64,000 nucleotides of DNA from Torymus aiolomorphi (lineage: Eukaryota > Arthropoda > Insecta > Hymenoptera > Torymidae), in assembly GCA_036365515.1 (NCBI GenBank), contig CM070873.1, forward strand, positions 176,246,604 to 176,310,603. Direction: 5' to 3'. Below the pieces are notes generated by a model. That model was given only the letters and a program-made list of their open reading frames with translations. It was not told where the DNA came from and did not search any database. The first letter of the stretch is position 1. Every line of letters starts with the position of its first letter. Both the position numbers and the translations under genes were made by a program. Below are positions 43,209 through 54,460 of the stretch, in pieces.

Positions 43209-44815
43209 TACTGGAATAATTGCTAAGACGGCTGATTATCGGCTGGTGAGGAAAACTTGGGTCGATCGGCGAACTTCTCCTGACTCACGTACAGCTGGTG
43301 AAATAAAAAAGTCTTCATAACATTATCTTATTGATGCTCTCTTTGATAGATCAAGAGAGATTGACATATTTTCCTCTCTTAAAAAAACGAGGGTCGGATA
43401 TTGTGTAACATTTAAAAACTGATTTAGTTTGATCTATAAAAATAGGCGTGAGGATTCGCTATATCTACTCATTTGAGTTTTTAGGTTGAATTTGTATACT
43501 TAAGTATTTAAAACTAAATAAATAAATTAATATAAACTGTAAATAATTTTTCGTTTTAAAATAATTATCCGATTATCCTATCATTTTAAGAATTCAGAAT
43601 TAAAGCATAACAAAAAATCGTGGAATCGACGGCACTGCTATTTTAGAGCGTTACATGAAAAATTTCTTTAATATCCTTCTACATGGGCCAAGTAGCTTTA
43701 AAATGCATGAATTCGATAGTAGAAGACGTATTCACTCGTAGCGGTGAAAAATCACCACAAAATAGTGAAACATTTTTTTCTCATTTGAGGCATGAAATGT
43801 GGCCTTTTCCTCGCGTGAAAGTTGGAGAGAAAATTTTGTATTTTATGAAACTGGTGAGAAATAGCTATTCTTACCCTGAAAACAGGTGAGGAATGAATAA
43901 CTGGCGGGAAATGGCCATTTCTACCCTCAAAACAGGTGAAAAATAAAATGGCCTCATTTCTCACCTGTTACTCATTTCTCCTCTTTTTAAGGTACAAATG
44001 TGTTTCTACGACTCGAAATGCCCAATCCTCCCTTCCACTCACAGATGCGAAAAAGGCTCTATCATTCCTTCATTCAAAAAATTCGGTGTGTACACGGGAA
44101 ATATAGTACATGTCGATACTAGTGTGTGAAAGTGATTTTATCCTCACGGGAACGTTTCCGCGAGCGAAGCGAGGGTGAAAAGGTCACACGAGGTTAAAAT
44201 CACCTTCTCGCCCGTGAACCGAACAGTATTTTTTGTCACGACGTGTACGAAGTTTGATTTAGCGCACGCTTTTTTATTCAAGCGTATGCGAAATGCAAGT
44301 GTTAGAAAAGCTATTTCAGACTCGGGTGAGGTGTTTTCAGCACACCTCTCCCTCGCTAGAAATAGCTTATTTTCTCCCTTTGTTGCACAATGTACTATTT
44401 TTCATGCTAAAATGTAAAAAAATGATTATTTTTTTCATTCTCTCCCATATCACGCTCGGAATGCGCGATTTCCTATCCAACTTTTAGGTATGAAATAAGG
44501 TCCGATATATGCACGTGTTTGAAAAAAAAAATCAATACTTAAAACGCGAAAAAAAAGGAAAATTTACATTTTAAATATATTGACAATATAAAAGAAAATG
44601 TCTAAAAATATTGGATATTAATTAATTTATATGAAGAAAAAAAGTAAAAAAAAAGTTTTGTTTTTAATGATAATATAGGATAAATTTATATTAAAGTATT
44701 CTTTGCGAGAGCATTCTGCTAAAGAAGTTAGACGCAGTTTTTGATACAGGACAGTTATGTTTGTAATATGAAAAATGGTTGCCCATAATTGGTTCAGATG
44801 AATTTACTTTAAATC
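43209..44815. other. Non-coding DNA with small duplications
   Basis: At 43847-43945 a ~57-bp unit (CTGGTGAGAAATAGC / CTGGCGGGAAATGGC ... AAAACAGGTGA) is present twice. At 44128-44215 a short inverted repeat surrounds GCGAGCGAAGCGAGGG. Open frames of 60-80 codons lack recognisable motifs. Confidence 0.4.
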
Positions 44816-45282
44816 GTCGGCCGGAAGAGAGAAAGTCCTATCTCGGTTTCGCGTGAAAAAAATTTCTATTTCAACTATGCGTGGAAAATAGTCCTATCTC
44901 AGCTTCGCGAGTAAGAAAGTCCTATCTCGATTTTGCGTTGAAAAAAGTCCTATTCCGACTTGGCGCGGAAAAACGTCCTATTTCGGCTTCGCGCGTAAGA
45001 AAGTCCTATCTCGGTAACTCTGCGTTTTTAATTACGTCTAAGTTCAGTTCTGCTGTAGTGTTTTGAAAAATCGGTCTCCGTTTTACGCTGGGCTGATTAT
45101 GCTAGCTACATGTTACTTGCGTTGTTAATTATTCGACTTAAAGGCAAAATTTAATTTTGTTAGTGCCCGAGATAGGGCTTCCTTACGCGCGAAGCCGACA
45201 TAGGACTGTTTTCCACGCGAAGTCGAAATAGGACTTTTTTCCACGCGAAGCCGAGATACAACTTTCTCTCTTCCAGTCGACG
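44816..45282. repeat. Fold-back containing a ~38-bp minisatellite
   Basis: The left arm has about five units built on AAAGTCCTATCTCGGCTTCG with AAAAAA spacers. The right arm (45165-45282) has three inverted units. The outer ends CGTCGGCCGGAAGAGAGAAA and its near complement close the structure. Confidence 0.85.
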
Positions 45283-46005
45283 AAATGTTCAACATCTCAT
45301 TGGTAAGTTTTAGAGTATTAGAAACATTACCTTTCTTTCGGATTTGGTATTAAAGAAAAAGTATACCAGTCTTTTAGTAAATTATATATGTATTCGTAAT
45401 ATAAGAAGAAAACACAGAAGCTGAAATACTTTTTTACACAACAATTTTATGTCCAAACAACTTCGTTAAAATCAAAAACAATTCAGTAATCATGCTCCAC
45501 GCGCGCTCGGATTACAACACAGTAGGTATTGTGCGGCGAATTTATCTAAGCTCAGCAGATTTGCGCCAGCTGTTTTGTCATCAAGCCGTTTTCTTCCAAT
45601 TCCCTCCTCCCAGGAAGGTACGCTCCGACTTGACTTACACGCCGTGCGGCCTGTCGGCAGAGTCGTCTTCTGCCCCCACCCCATCTCCCCTCCACACTTC
45701 ATTTCGACGCGACGCCATTCTCTGCGCATATACCGGGTTACCATTCGGAACCATACACGACATTTTCTCTCATCCAAATCGATAAATTCATCAAAATCTG
45801 GGGTTTCCGGGCGCAGGGAATCGAATGGCGCGGTCAAAATTTTCATAAGATGCCAAACACAAAACGTAAAAAAATTATTTTTTCGGAAAATATATCTGTT
45901 ATGGTTTTTATATTATTATGTTGTAGTTTATTCAATTTGTAGAATATACCACCTTTACCCGATAGCATTTCATGCAGTAATACTTATTTAATGCAGTTTT
46001 AACTA
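45283..46005. other. Spacer with a GC-rich island, no assigned gene
   Basis: 45490-45846 is GC-richer than its surroundings and open on both strands (118 codons minus, 97 and 138 codons plus). None shows a domain or splice context, so I call no gene. Confidence 0.35.
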
Positions 46006-46124
46006 GGGGGCGCAGCCCCCCAGCGTGCCTTCGGCACGCCATCCCCCCCGCCCCCATACACACCTGCTCCTCACTTCGCTCGTCGCCCGCCCCCTCCTTA
46101 TGTAAAAACTTCGTTTTTACATAA
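46006..46124. repeat. Cluster of three perfect tri-loop hairpins
   Basis: GGGGGC-GCA-GCCCCC at 46006-46020, GCGTGCC-TTC-GGCACGC at 46023-46039, and TTATGTAAAAAC-TTC-GTTTTTACATAA (27 bases in all, two 12-bp arms) at 46098-46124. Each stem is perfect with a three-base loop. The intervening DNA is C-rich. Confidence 0.85.
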
Positions 46125-47154
46125 TAGGCACGACCGCAGTGCTCAGAAGAACCTTATACATTATTCATTATTGCAAAAATTGTAATACTTTATTTATCAT
46201 TTTCATCATTAAAATAAACATAAATACATCTACAGTAAAGTTTAAATATAAATTGTGCATTTACTTTTACACATTTATTTCTTCTATTTTGTAGAAGGTT
46301 TGCGTTTTAATTCTGCATGTATAAGTATATTTAGATTAATTTTTAAATATAGTCTATGATGCATATAAATTTAATATGTACTAATTGATATGATTAAAGT
46401 GTTCATAGAAATATTGAATATAAGTATCATGATTGCAGGTATATTTAAAATTAAAACAACATTGTTTTCATAATTTATATCGAAATTATAAAATTCTTTT
46501 TATTTTTATTTATGAAAACGTTAAATAGAAAAAAAGTTTTTTTCAATGTTATCCCCAACTTATGTATTTGAAATTTTGGTGTATAGTCAAATCCTGTTGA
46601 ATTATATGAGGAAAACTATTGTTTCATTGCTCTCGATTAATAAAAAAACATTAAAGTTGAATTTCATACAGTTCTAACGAAAGGTAGGGACTCTTATAGC
46701 TGCTCGCGGGTGTTCCTAACTGCATATACCTTTACAATCTCAATTACGAAAAAATACTCCCGGCACATCATGCACACATACACTAATACCGCGAGAAGGA
46801 GAAAAACAGAAGAAAAACGCTCAACACTCATGCATTCGGCAACGGCAGCCTGACATATAGTGCTGCGTGCGTGAGTACTATTGCAGCAGCCGTAACGGCT
46901 ACCGCGACTATGTAGGCTACGCGGCATTGGAAAAACGCATGCGACCCGCTTGACCGCGAGCTCTCCCTGTGTATATACCTAAGATATATATTGACATATT
47001 TATACCTATAGGTATAATGGATCACGCGCACTTTCTGCTACTGCTCTAGCCCTATAGTAAGTAGTGCGGACTGCGGCGTGGTGCGTGCGTGCGAGTGTTC
47101 ATGATACGTGTGTGATGTCAACAATCGCGTCGTCTAGCTCCCGGCGTTCCCAGC
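46125..47154. other. A+T-rich DNA then a GC-richer promoter-like stretch
   Basis: 46140-46680 is A+T-rich. From about 46850 GC and CpG content rises and TATA-like sequence (TATATACCTAAGATATATA, 46971-46989) lies upstream of the ATG at 47155. The stretch may be the promoter and 5' UTR of the exon described next. Confidence 0.4.
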
Positions 47155-47284
47155 GATGGCAGCGGCCACTGTAGTATGCCGCCCTGGTGAATTTCGTCCC
47201 TTTCATCATGTTCACCAATCGCCGGTTGGTGATAATTTGTCAGAGACAGGAATGCAGTGTGTCAACAGCCAGAGCAGATTTATT
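47155..47284 (+). CDS. Possible first coding exon of a host gene
   Basis: ATG in good context (AGCGATGGC) opens a frame beginning MAAATVVCRPGEFRPFHHV that runs 43 codons to a donor TTA|GTAAGC. If unspliced it ends after 55 codons. The GC-rich, CpG-containing upstream DNA supports a promoter-proximal exon. No downstream exon could be matched and no domain is visible, so this is tentative. Confidence 0.35.
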
Positions 47285-48480
47285 AGTAAGCTTTTTCTCG
47301 TTCCTAACCTCTCTGATGGGTGAGCTGATAGTACTTTCTCTTGTTGCAGGTATTTGGCAGCAGGAGGAGTATAAACAACGAGCACTGCTACAGACTATTT
47401 CTTGGGTGTGGAAATGTTGTCTGGCTCATCTATTTATTAGCTATATGTGGTTTTTAGGTGCTCAACATTCCATGTTTGGCTTTTATTCGGATGACTATGT
47501 GTACAGTGAATTTACTGCTTGTGTCTTCAGCGACTCTCAGGCTGGAGCTATTTCCAGCAGTGAAACGAGTGAAGGATTCCACTAGTCCTTCCCCTCTGGT
47601 TGTTACAGATAGCTGGTGCAGCGAGTGAGCTACAACCATTTCTGCAGAGGTTTCTTTTTTATGGTAATGTTTTATGGTAATGTGTCATCTATTTACTAGT
47701 CATATGTGGTTTTTAGGTGCCAACTCTTTTCACTTGCCTTTCAGAGTAGTGGCTGATCTGCTATTACTGTGCTTCATAAGTTGAGGCAATCCCTGACATT
47801 GAGACGCAATTAACGGTGTCTGTCAGTACTTTCCTCCCAAATGGTGGAGTTACTGATATAGTGGATGGCTGTTAGATGATTCTCAGCAGACTGGCATCCG
47901 TGGAGTAGTGCCAGCCTAGACCGTCCAGCCATATTTTGCTACTTCTGCAGCTTTATCAGTGACCTTCGAGTATTAGTGCTCTAGAGTGTGAGGGGATAGG
48001 TATAGGTAATAAGGAACTGGGGGATATCATGAAAGTGCTTGGTGTGGTTAAATGTGATAAATGTGTTAAATGTGTTAAATGTGTAGTTAAATGTGATACG
48101 GGTAGGTAGTTGTCGCTGGTAATATTAGCTCGTCTGATTAATTTCTCAGTTTGGTCAGGGTATAAGAACTCGCCTCAGGGTGTCTGTTGTATTAAAATAC
48201 ATCATTATGTATTTCGCAGACTTCTCAGTGACACTTGCCTATTTAATAGTTTTCTACCACACTAAGACTGATAGGGTCAGCTAGATACATTGCATTCTTT
48301 ATACATTGAAATTTACCATATTACAAAATCTATAGCACATACATTACACAAGCTTTTTTTTGTAAATATGATATTACTTTAACATGTTCTTATATAATAT
48401 TAGACAATTTTGATTCTTTTAGTTTAATCGCTTAGGTCCTGTGAACATAGTTAACAGGCTAAGCTGTGTAATCTTATATC
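47285..48480. other. Intron-like or intergenic DNA
   Basis: ATTTATTAGCTATATGTGGTTTTTAGG-type sequence at about 47428 recurs near 47688. A short run of TTAAATGTG units lies at 48048-48090. A frame at 47187-47585 shows no motif. No gene is supported beyond the exon above. Confidence 0.35.
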
Positions 48481-48641
48481 AAAGGACCCCGCACATAATG
48501 TATGGGAAAAAATCATTCGGTCAAATTGAACGAAATTGAAAAAAGATAGATTTCTTCAGGACCTCAAGATCTATTTTTTTCCAAAGTTTCGTTCAATTTG
48601 ACCGAATGATTTTTTCGCATACATTGTGTGCGGGGTCCTTT
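48481..48641. mobile_element. 161-bp MITE-like hairpin
   Basis: The ends AAAGGACCCCGCACA and TGTGCGGGGTCCTTT close a fold-back with ~58-bp arms that continue through TCATTCGGTCAAATTGAACG. A nested ATAGATTTCTT/AAGATCTAT turn is at the centre. No target duplication was evident. Confidence 0.8.
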
Positions 48642-50456
48642 CTCAAATTTGTTATCAAAACAGTAAGATAACATAATTATATATATTTACTAACCCAATT
48701 TTTATACATTTTTCTAATGTTAATTCTACCACATACTAAGTTCTCTAAATCATTTGAGAAGGAGTTATAAGTTCTGACAGCTTCTATGTAGAAGTTTTTG
48801 TTAGTTATTGTTTTCTTTTTTTTTATTGGTATCTGTATAATTTTATTTTTGATATTAATTATTAGTCTCTGATATCTTATACTTTTTATTTTTCATAATC
48901 ATAGAAAACGGACTCATCGCAAAATAATTATTCAATATTAGAGCATTTTTCAATCACAAAAGTATTTTTTTTTATTTAATTTTAAAGATTCTATTTTTGT
49001 AAATTTTGTAATGGTCTTAGACTATTCATGTATAAACCACCCTAAGCTATTGTCACATAATTTTTAATGTTATTCAAAAGAGTGTAATATAGTATCAAAA
49101 ACGTTTTAGTTTGCATAATATTTTCCTTTTCTGTAAAACAAGGAAAGTAGATCTTTCGTTTCTTCAATTATTCTTCCAATATGTTGATCCCATTGAATAT
49201 TGTAATCAAATGTAATTTTGTATCTTATTATTATGTTTTTGTAATTATATTATCTTTGGAATGTCATGTCGATTTTTCCGATCTTATTTACAGCTATTGC
49301 GTCGAATATTTCCGTGTCAAATCGAATTCTGTTAAATAATAAGCGAAAATTCACTATACTAGTTGTATTGAGGCCTTAAAAATCGTGATTATAGGTTTAC
49401 ATGATTCAGATATGACTGTGTATAAAAATATCAATTGAGAATGAGTTTTGTTTAAACGTTATCTATATCCTACGTATTTAACAGTTTTATTGATAGTCAA
49501 ATCCTTGTTTATAATTATATGAACTTTCGAATGTTTTATTGATTTTTTCGATCTTATTTACAGCTACTGTATTTAATATTTGTGTCAAATCGTATTCTGT
49601 TAAATAATAAGCGAAACTTGACTATATTAAGTGTATTGAAGCTTTAAAAAATCATGTTTATACGTTTAGATGATTCAGAAATGAATACATGAAAATGTTA
49701 AATGGAAAAAAGTTTTGTTTTACATTATAATTAACAATTTTTACATTTTTACATTACCATATTTTCGTTAAGTTACATCCTGAGACGCAATAGCCGAAAT
49801 TACTTCATCATGTTGATTTTATGTATATTTAGGCGTTTAAAATTGATTTTATCGCATTACCGCATTAGGAATTAATTGTACATGAAATGTTAAACAGGAA
49901 AACGTTTTGTTTTATTATAGTCTACAATTGTTACATTTATAATTTGTGTGAAGAAAGATTCTGTCAAGTTATAGCCGAAAATCGTCCATTTTATGTATAT
50001 TTTAGCGTTTAGAATCGTTTTTATAAGTGTAACTCATCAGGAGTTGATTTTATATGAAAATGTTAAATGGGAAAAAGTTTTGTTTTATTATAATCTACAA
50101 CTTTTACATTCAACATTTTTGTGTAAAATCAAATACTATCAAGTTAGCCGAAAATCGTCCATTTTTGACTTTTTTTGTCGTTTTTCGCAGTTATCTTTTT
50201 AAATATTACTCGTAGAAAAAAGTGTCCAACAGAAAAAAGATGTATTTTAATTAGTTTTAGCAGATAGACCTGTAGATATAAGCTTAAAATTAATTTTTCT
50301 AGTCATTAAGCTTAAAAATCGATATTTTGAAATTGCTTCCTCCTAGAGGAAGATTTGTGATAGTAAATGTAATTTTGAATTGTTGTAAAAACATGTTATA
50401 ATTGTGTTCCGAGGCGTTAGGAATCAAAATACATGGTTTTTGAAAAATGTCTGTAT
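48642..50456. repeat. A+T-rich DNA with degenerate ~180-270-bp repeats
   Basis: GATCTTATTTACAGCTA with ATTCTGTTAAATAATAAGCG occurs at about 49280 and 49550. AAATG(G/-)GAAAAAGTTTTGTTTTA blocks recur near 49690, 49890 and 50060, followed by GCCGAAAATCGTCCATTT. No gene was recognised. Confidence 0.6.
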
Positions 50457-50458
50457 GG

Positions 50459-50533
<75 letters not shown>
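50457..50533. repeat. (GT)n microsatellite at the LINE 3' end
   Basis: About 37 GT units directly abutting the LINE poly(A) tail (T run 50534-50554 on this strand). Confidence 0.97.
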
Positions 50534-50550
<17 letters not shown>

Positions 50551-50752
50551 TTTTGAGGAGGAGGAGGAGGAGGTTAGGAAAAATGCATTTACGCATACGA
50601 GATGTTATGTAGGACTCGACCATTTCTGGCAATACCTACTAAAACTCCCTGCTGTTGTTCTATAGCAGGGCCTCCCCCCGACTGCAATTCCCACCGCGGA
50701 AACTGCCGTTAGGCATTACTTCGCGGAGGGCAGTCGCAGCCTCTACGGCCCT

Positions 50753-53139
50753 CTACCCCGCCTGGTCCTCTGTGAGACGGTTTTCTCTTCTTTCTTCTTC
50801 TCGCCTTATGGAGTTCAATCTGTCCACCACCTCGGTGACGAGACCAATCACAGCATCCCATCCTCTCTGTGAAGAGAGTAAGCATCTCCCGATGCCCTCG
50901 GGAGTTAGGGGGCCTTCCCATAAGGTCTGAAACCTTTCTCTCTCTTCCCGAAATCTGGGGCATACGAACAAAGCGTGTCCAACGTCCTCATCACTTTCAG
51001 GACATGTTGGGCATTCCGCGCTTTCGTACACTCCAATTCTCTTCAGGTAGCTGCGAAAGCAGCCATGCCCAGTTAGTACCTGGGTGAGATGAAAGGTCAC
51101 GAGTCCGTGTCTCCTCTCCGTCCACTCTACGACACATGCAATAATGCGATGGGTCGACCGACCTTTATCTGCTATATCCCATCGGCGCTGCCACTCTTCC
51201 ACAGTCTTCCTGGACCATCGGTTTTGACGTGGTCCCTAATCAAGTTCGCCCTCCTCTCTTATCACCCCTTCACGATACACCTCAGCTCTCTCACATGCCA
51301 TTAGGTCCAAGGGTGGCAGTCCGGTGACTACCGAGAGAGCGATGTCTGACACGGTACGGTAGGCGCAGGCCACTCTCAGCACGATTGTCCTGCAGGCCCT
51401 TCGGCAAGCTGCACCATAGCTTGGGTTACTACGTATAGCATTAGCCCAGATGGGGGCTCCGTATAGAATCACGGAATAAACCACCGATGAAAGAAGCAAC
51501 CGTCGTGGCTGCTTCGGCCCTCCTATGTTTGGCATGATGCTTGCGAGTGCTCGAGCCACTTTTGATGCCTTTAATCCTGCGTTCCTAAGGTGGTCTTTGA
51601 ACGACATCCGCGTATCTATTGTAACTGCTAGGTACTTCATGGTGTCCCCTGTCTTGATCTTCCCGTCGTTGACCGTGAAAGTGGCGTAGACTCTCTTTTT
51701 TGTTCTGGCAATGAGCACTGCCTCGGTCTTTTCGGCAGCAAGACTGAGTCCATGGTCGCTCAGCTAATCTCCTACTACCTCGATTACCGTCTCTCCGAGG
51801 TATTGCACATCTTCGATGGTTTTCCCAACGATAATGAGAGCAATATCATCTGCGTAAGCTACTATCGACACCCCATGTGGGAGCAGTTGCCTAAGCAGTC
51901 CGTCGTACATGATGTCCAGATTGGGGATCCTAGTACAGAGCCCTGTGGCACGCCTCCTGTGATCTTATAAGAATGCATACCGTCGTCGGTATCATAGAGA
52001 AGCGTGCGGTCAGTTAGGTAACTCGAGATTACTCTTCGAAGGTACAGTGGCACGCTTAGGTCTTCCAATGCGAGCATGATTTTATCCCACCTGGCCGTGT
52101 TAAACGCGTTCCGTACATCTAAACCAATTATAGCACACATGCCTTTTGTGCACCGGCTACCACTAACGGCGTTCTCAGCTACTGACACCACCCTATCGAT
52201 AGCATCGATCGTTGATCGACCCTTTCTAAAGCCGAATTGGTTATCAGACAAGCCGCCGATCTTTTGTATAGCTGCCTCCAGTCTGACGGATATGATACGT
52301 TCAAACAATTTTCCGACTATATCCAACATGCAGAGTGGTCGATACGCGGATGGTTCATCCGGGGGTTTATTTCCCTTAGGAAGGAGTACCAACCTCTGTA
52401 TCTTCCACTGTATCAGGAATATTCCTTCACTTAGGCATGCATTGAAAGTGTCCTTGAATATGCAAGGAACTTCTAGAGCTGTAGTCTTTATAGCTAAACC
52501 AGGAACGCCGTCCAGTCCTGGGGCCTTTCTTATGACAATCTTTTTGGTCGCTATCTTCACTTCTGATTCGGTGACTGCTGTTGGCTCGGCTGTACCGATT
52601 CTTTGCGTTAGACCAGTGCCATGTTGCCGTTCCTGGTGTTGTGGGAATAAATTTTGGACTACTCTATCAAGAAAGGTTGGACAGGAGAGAGCATTGGTGC
52701 CTCTGGGATTGATTTTATTTATGACCGTTTTGTACGACCGTCCCCACGGGTCAATGTCCACTTCCTCGCAGAAGTCCTGCCAACACTTTCTTTTGGCTGT
52801 CTTGATGGCAATTTTCAGCTCTTTCCTCTTTTGCTCATATCTAGTTGTTAATTGATCATACAGCGGTCCACGGACTGCTCTTTGGTGCAGCCTCCTAGCA
52901 CGAAGACACTCTTTACGTATTACCGCAATCTCCTTGTTCCACCAGTAGACTGGTAAGCGTCCCCGGTGGTTCGTCCTTGTGGACATCGAGGCATCGCACG
53001 CCGCTGTGATGGTCTCCGGGAGGCTTTGAGCCCTAACCTCAGCTGTTCCATCGACAGATGCTCCTTCCAAAAAGCAGAGAAAAGCTTCCCTGTCGAAAGT
53101 AGCTGGTGCGCATTTCTCTCTCTTCGGCATCCGGGTCAT
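50753..53139 (-). pseudogene. LINE ORF2: reverse transcriptase and zinc-knuckle region, with breaks
   Basis: Reverse transcriptase motifs are clear. They are LDVRNAFNTARW (first catalytic Asp), GGVPQGSVLG, and YADD in a shifted frame near 51860. A fingers motif KAPGLDGVPG and the AYRPLCML region precede them. A one-base change near 51925 shifts frame just after GGVPQGSVLG. An in-frame TAG near 51764 (D*LSDHGL, probably from Trp) follows. The 160-codon stretch 51718-51236 and the 149-codon stretch 51202-50753 carry the thumb and the C-terminal region with Cys-Cys-His-Cys. The element is inactive but not old. Confidence 0.85.
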
Positions 53140-53419
53140 ATTCGCTCTTTTGCCTGTCGGGTGGAGCTGGTATGTGAGAGCTCGGTGATCGCTGCCAGTG
53201 TACCGACCACTGACTTGCCAGTATGAGCCTTCCCGACTTAATCTGGGGTCGACAAAGGTCAGATCTACTATGGAAGACTTTCGTCCTTTAGTGTAGGTCG
53301 GCTTTGTCCCTATGTTAGCAATCTCTAGCTCTAGTATCGCGAAGGTCTCAAGCAGTGCGTGGCCGCGGTTGTTCGTTTTCTTGCTTCCCCACTCAATCTT
53401 TACGTATTGTATAATCTTT

Positions 53420-53459
53420 ACGGGGGGACTTTAACGCCCAAGCGTTAAAGTCCCCCCCG
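53420..53459. repeat. Short palindrome at the LINE 5' junction
   Basis: GGGGGGACTTTAACGC and its complement are separated by about four bases. It sits exactly where the LINE sequence is truncated before the (GT)n tract, and about 40 bp of non-homologous sequence follows inside the endonuclease frame. This suggests an inverted filler made during truncated insertion. Confidence 0.75.
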
Positions 53460-53465
53460 GTTACG

Positions 53466-53655
<190 letters not shown>

Positions 53656-54460
53656 TGGATCTCAGCTTCTACTCGGTCGTTTTTTACCGGACAGGTCTCA
53701 TTTTTTTTTTTTTTTTGCGTGATAGCGGGTCAAAAATCCGTTTTTTGATTGGGGCGATCCGTTTTTCTTTTTTTTCAAATTTTCGATTTTCTCAAAACTG
53801 TTTTTTGATTTTTTTAAATGATAGGATCGAGTTATTCGAATCTGATGGGTAGCGTTCGAAAGAGAACTAAAATACCTATATTTTCTAAAAACGAAAAAGT
53901 TTCTAGCTATCACGGTTCTTTTGTTATTAACAAAAACGTGTTTCTTATTTAGAAGCTTATAACTCCTAAATTTAACGGTCCATTTTTTTGAGAAAAATCG
54001 TAATAATACAGAATATAAATAGCTATAATCTGTTAAAATTTGAATACATTCTGTAGGCTAGATTTTGAGTAAAAAATTGAAAAATGAACAAAATCAGTTT
54101 TGTATGTCCAACGATTACAAGAGTAAAATTGACTTCATGGCTTCAAAATTCCTTTTAGAGGTAGATTTTTTATAGTTCTCGGCCGAGTTCTTTGGGCAAA
54201 ATGAGTGGTCCATAAATTTCAGAGATATTTGAGGTTAAAAATTTTTTGACATTTTTTTAAAATCGTAATTTCTCGAGAACGGCTCTATGTATCTGAATGG
54301 GGTGGGTGGCATTCGAAAGAGAATTAAAATACCTATATTTTCTAAAAAAAATTAATTTTCTATCTATCACGGTTCTTTAGTTATCATCAAAAACAAAAAC
54401 GTGTTTTTTTTTTAAAACTCATAACTCCATTTTATGCGTGTTTGAGCCTAAAAAGCAAGG
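53656..54460. repeat. Diverged direct repeats, ~470 bp apart
   Basis: ATTCGAAAGAGAA(C/T)TAAAATACC with TATATTTTCTAAAAA and TATCACGGTTCTTT occurs at about 53850-53960 and 54310-54420, each followed by AAAACGTGTTTTT and CATAACTCC-like text. Non-coding. Confidence 0.65.

Larger units (their letters stand above)
50534..53460 (-). mobile_element. R1-clade non-LTR retrotransposon, 5'-truncated, flanked by (GT)n
   Basis: Reading on the minus strand: the end of an apurinic endonuclease domain (GGDFNAWA near 53455, later VDLTFVDPRL and GSDHRAL), a reverse transcriptase, a C-terminal CCHC-like region (CPTCPESDEDVGHALFVCPRF), a 3' UTR, a (CTC)n stretch, a poly(A) tail, and then (AC)n. ORF1 and most of the endonuclease are absent. 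Some R1-clade lineages (Mino, Waldo) are known to insert into AC-type microsatellites. Here (GT)n borders both ends, consistent with that target choice. Confidence 0.88.

Noticed and set aside
45490..45991. 118-138-codon open frames on both strands
   Set aside because: They overlap each other in a GC-richer patch, with no motif, splice signal or homology that I can see.
50447..50665. Open frames through the GT microsatellites (Cys-Val repeats, also at 53469-53852 and 58977-59261)
   Set aside because: These are dinucleotide repeats read in any frame; no conserved sequence.
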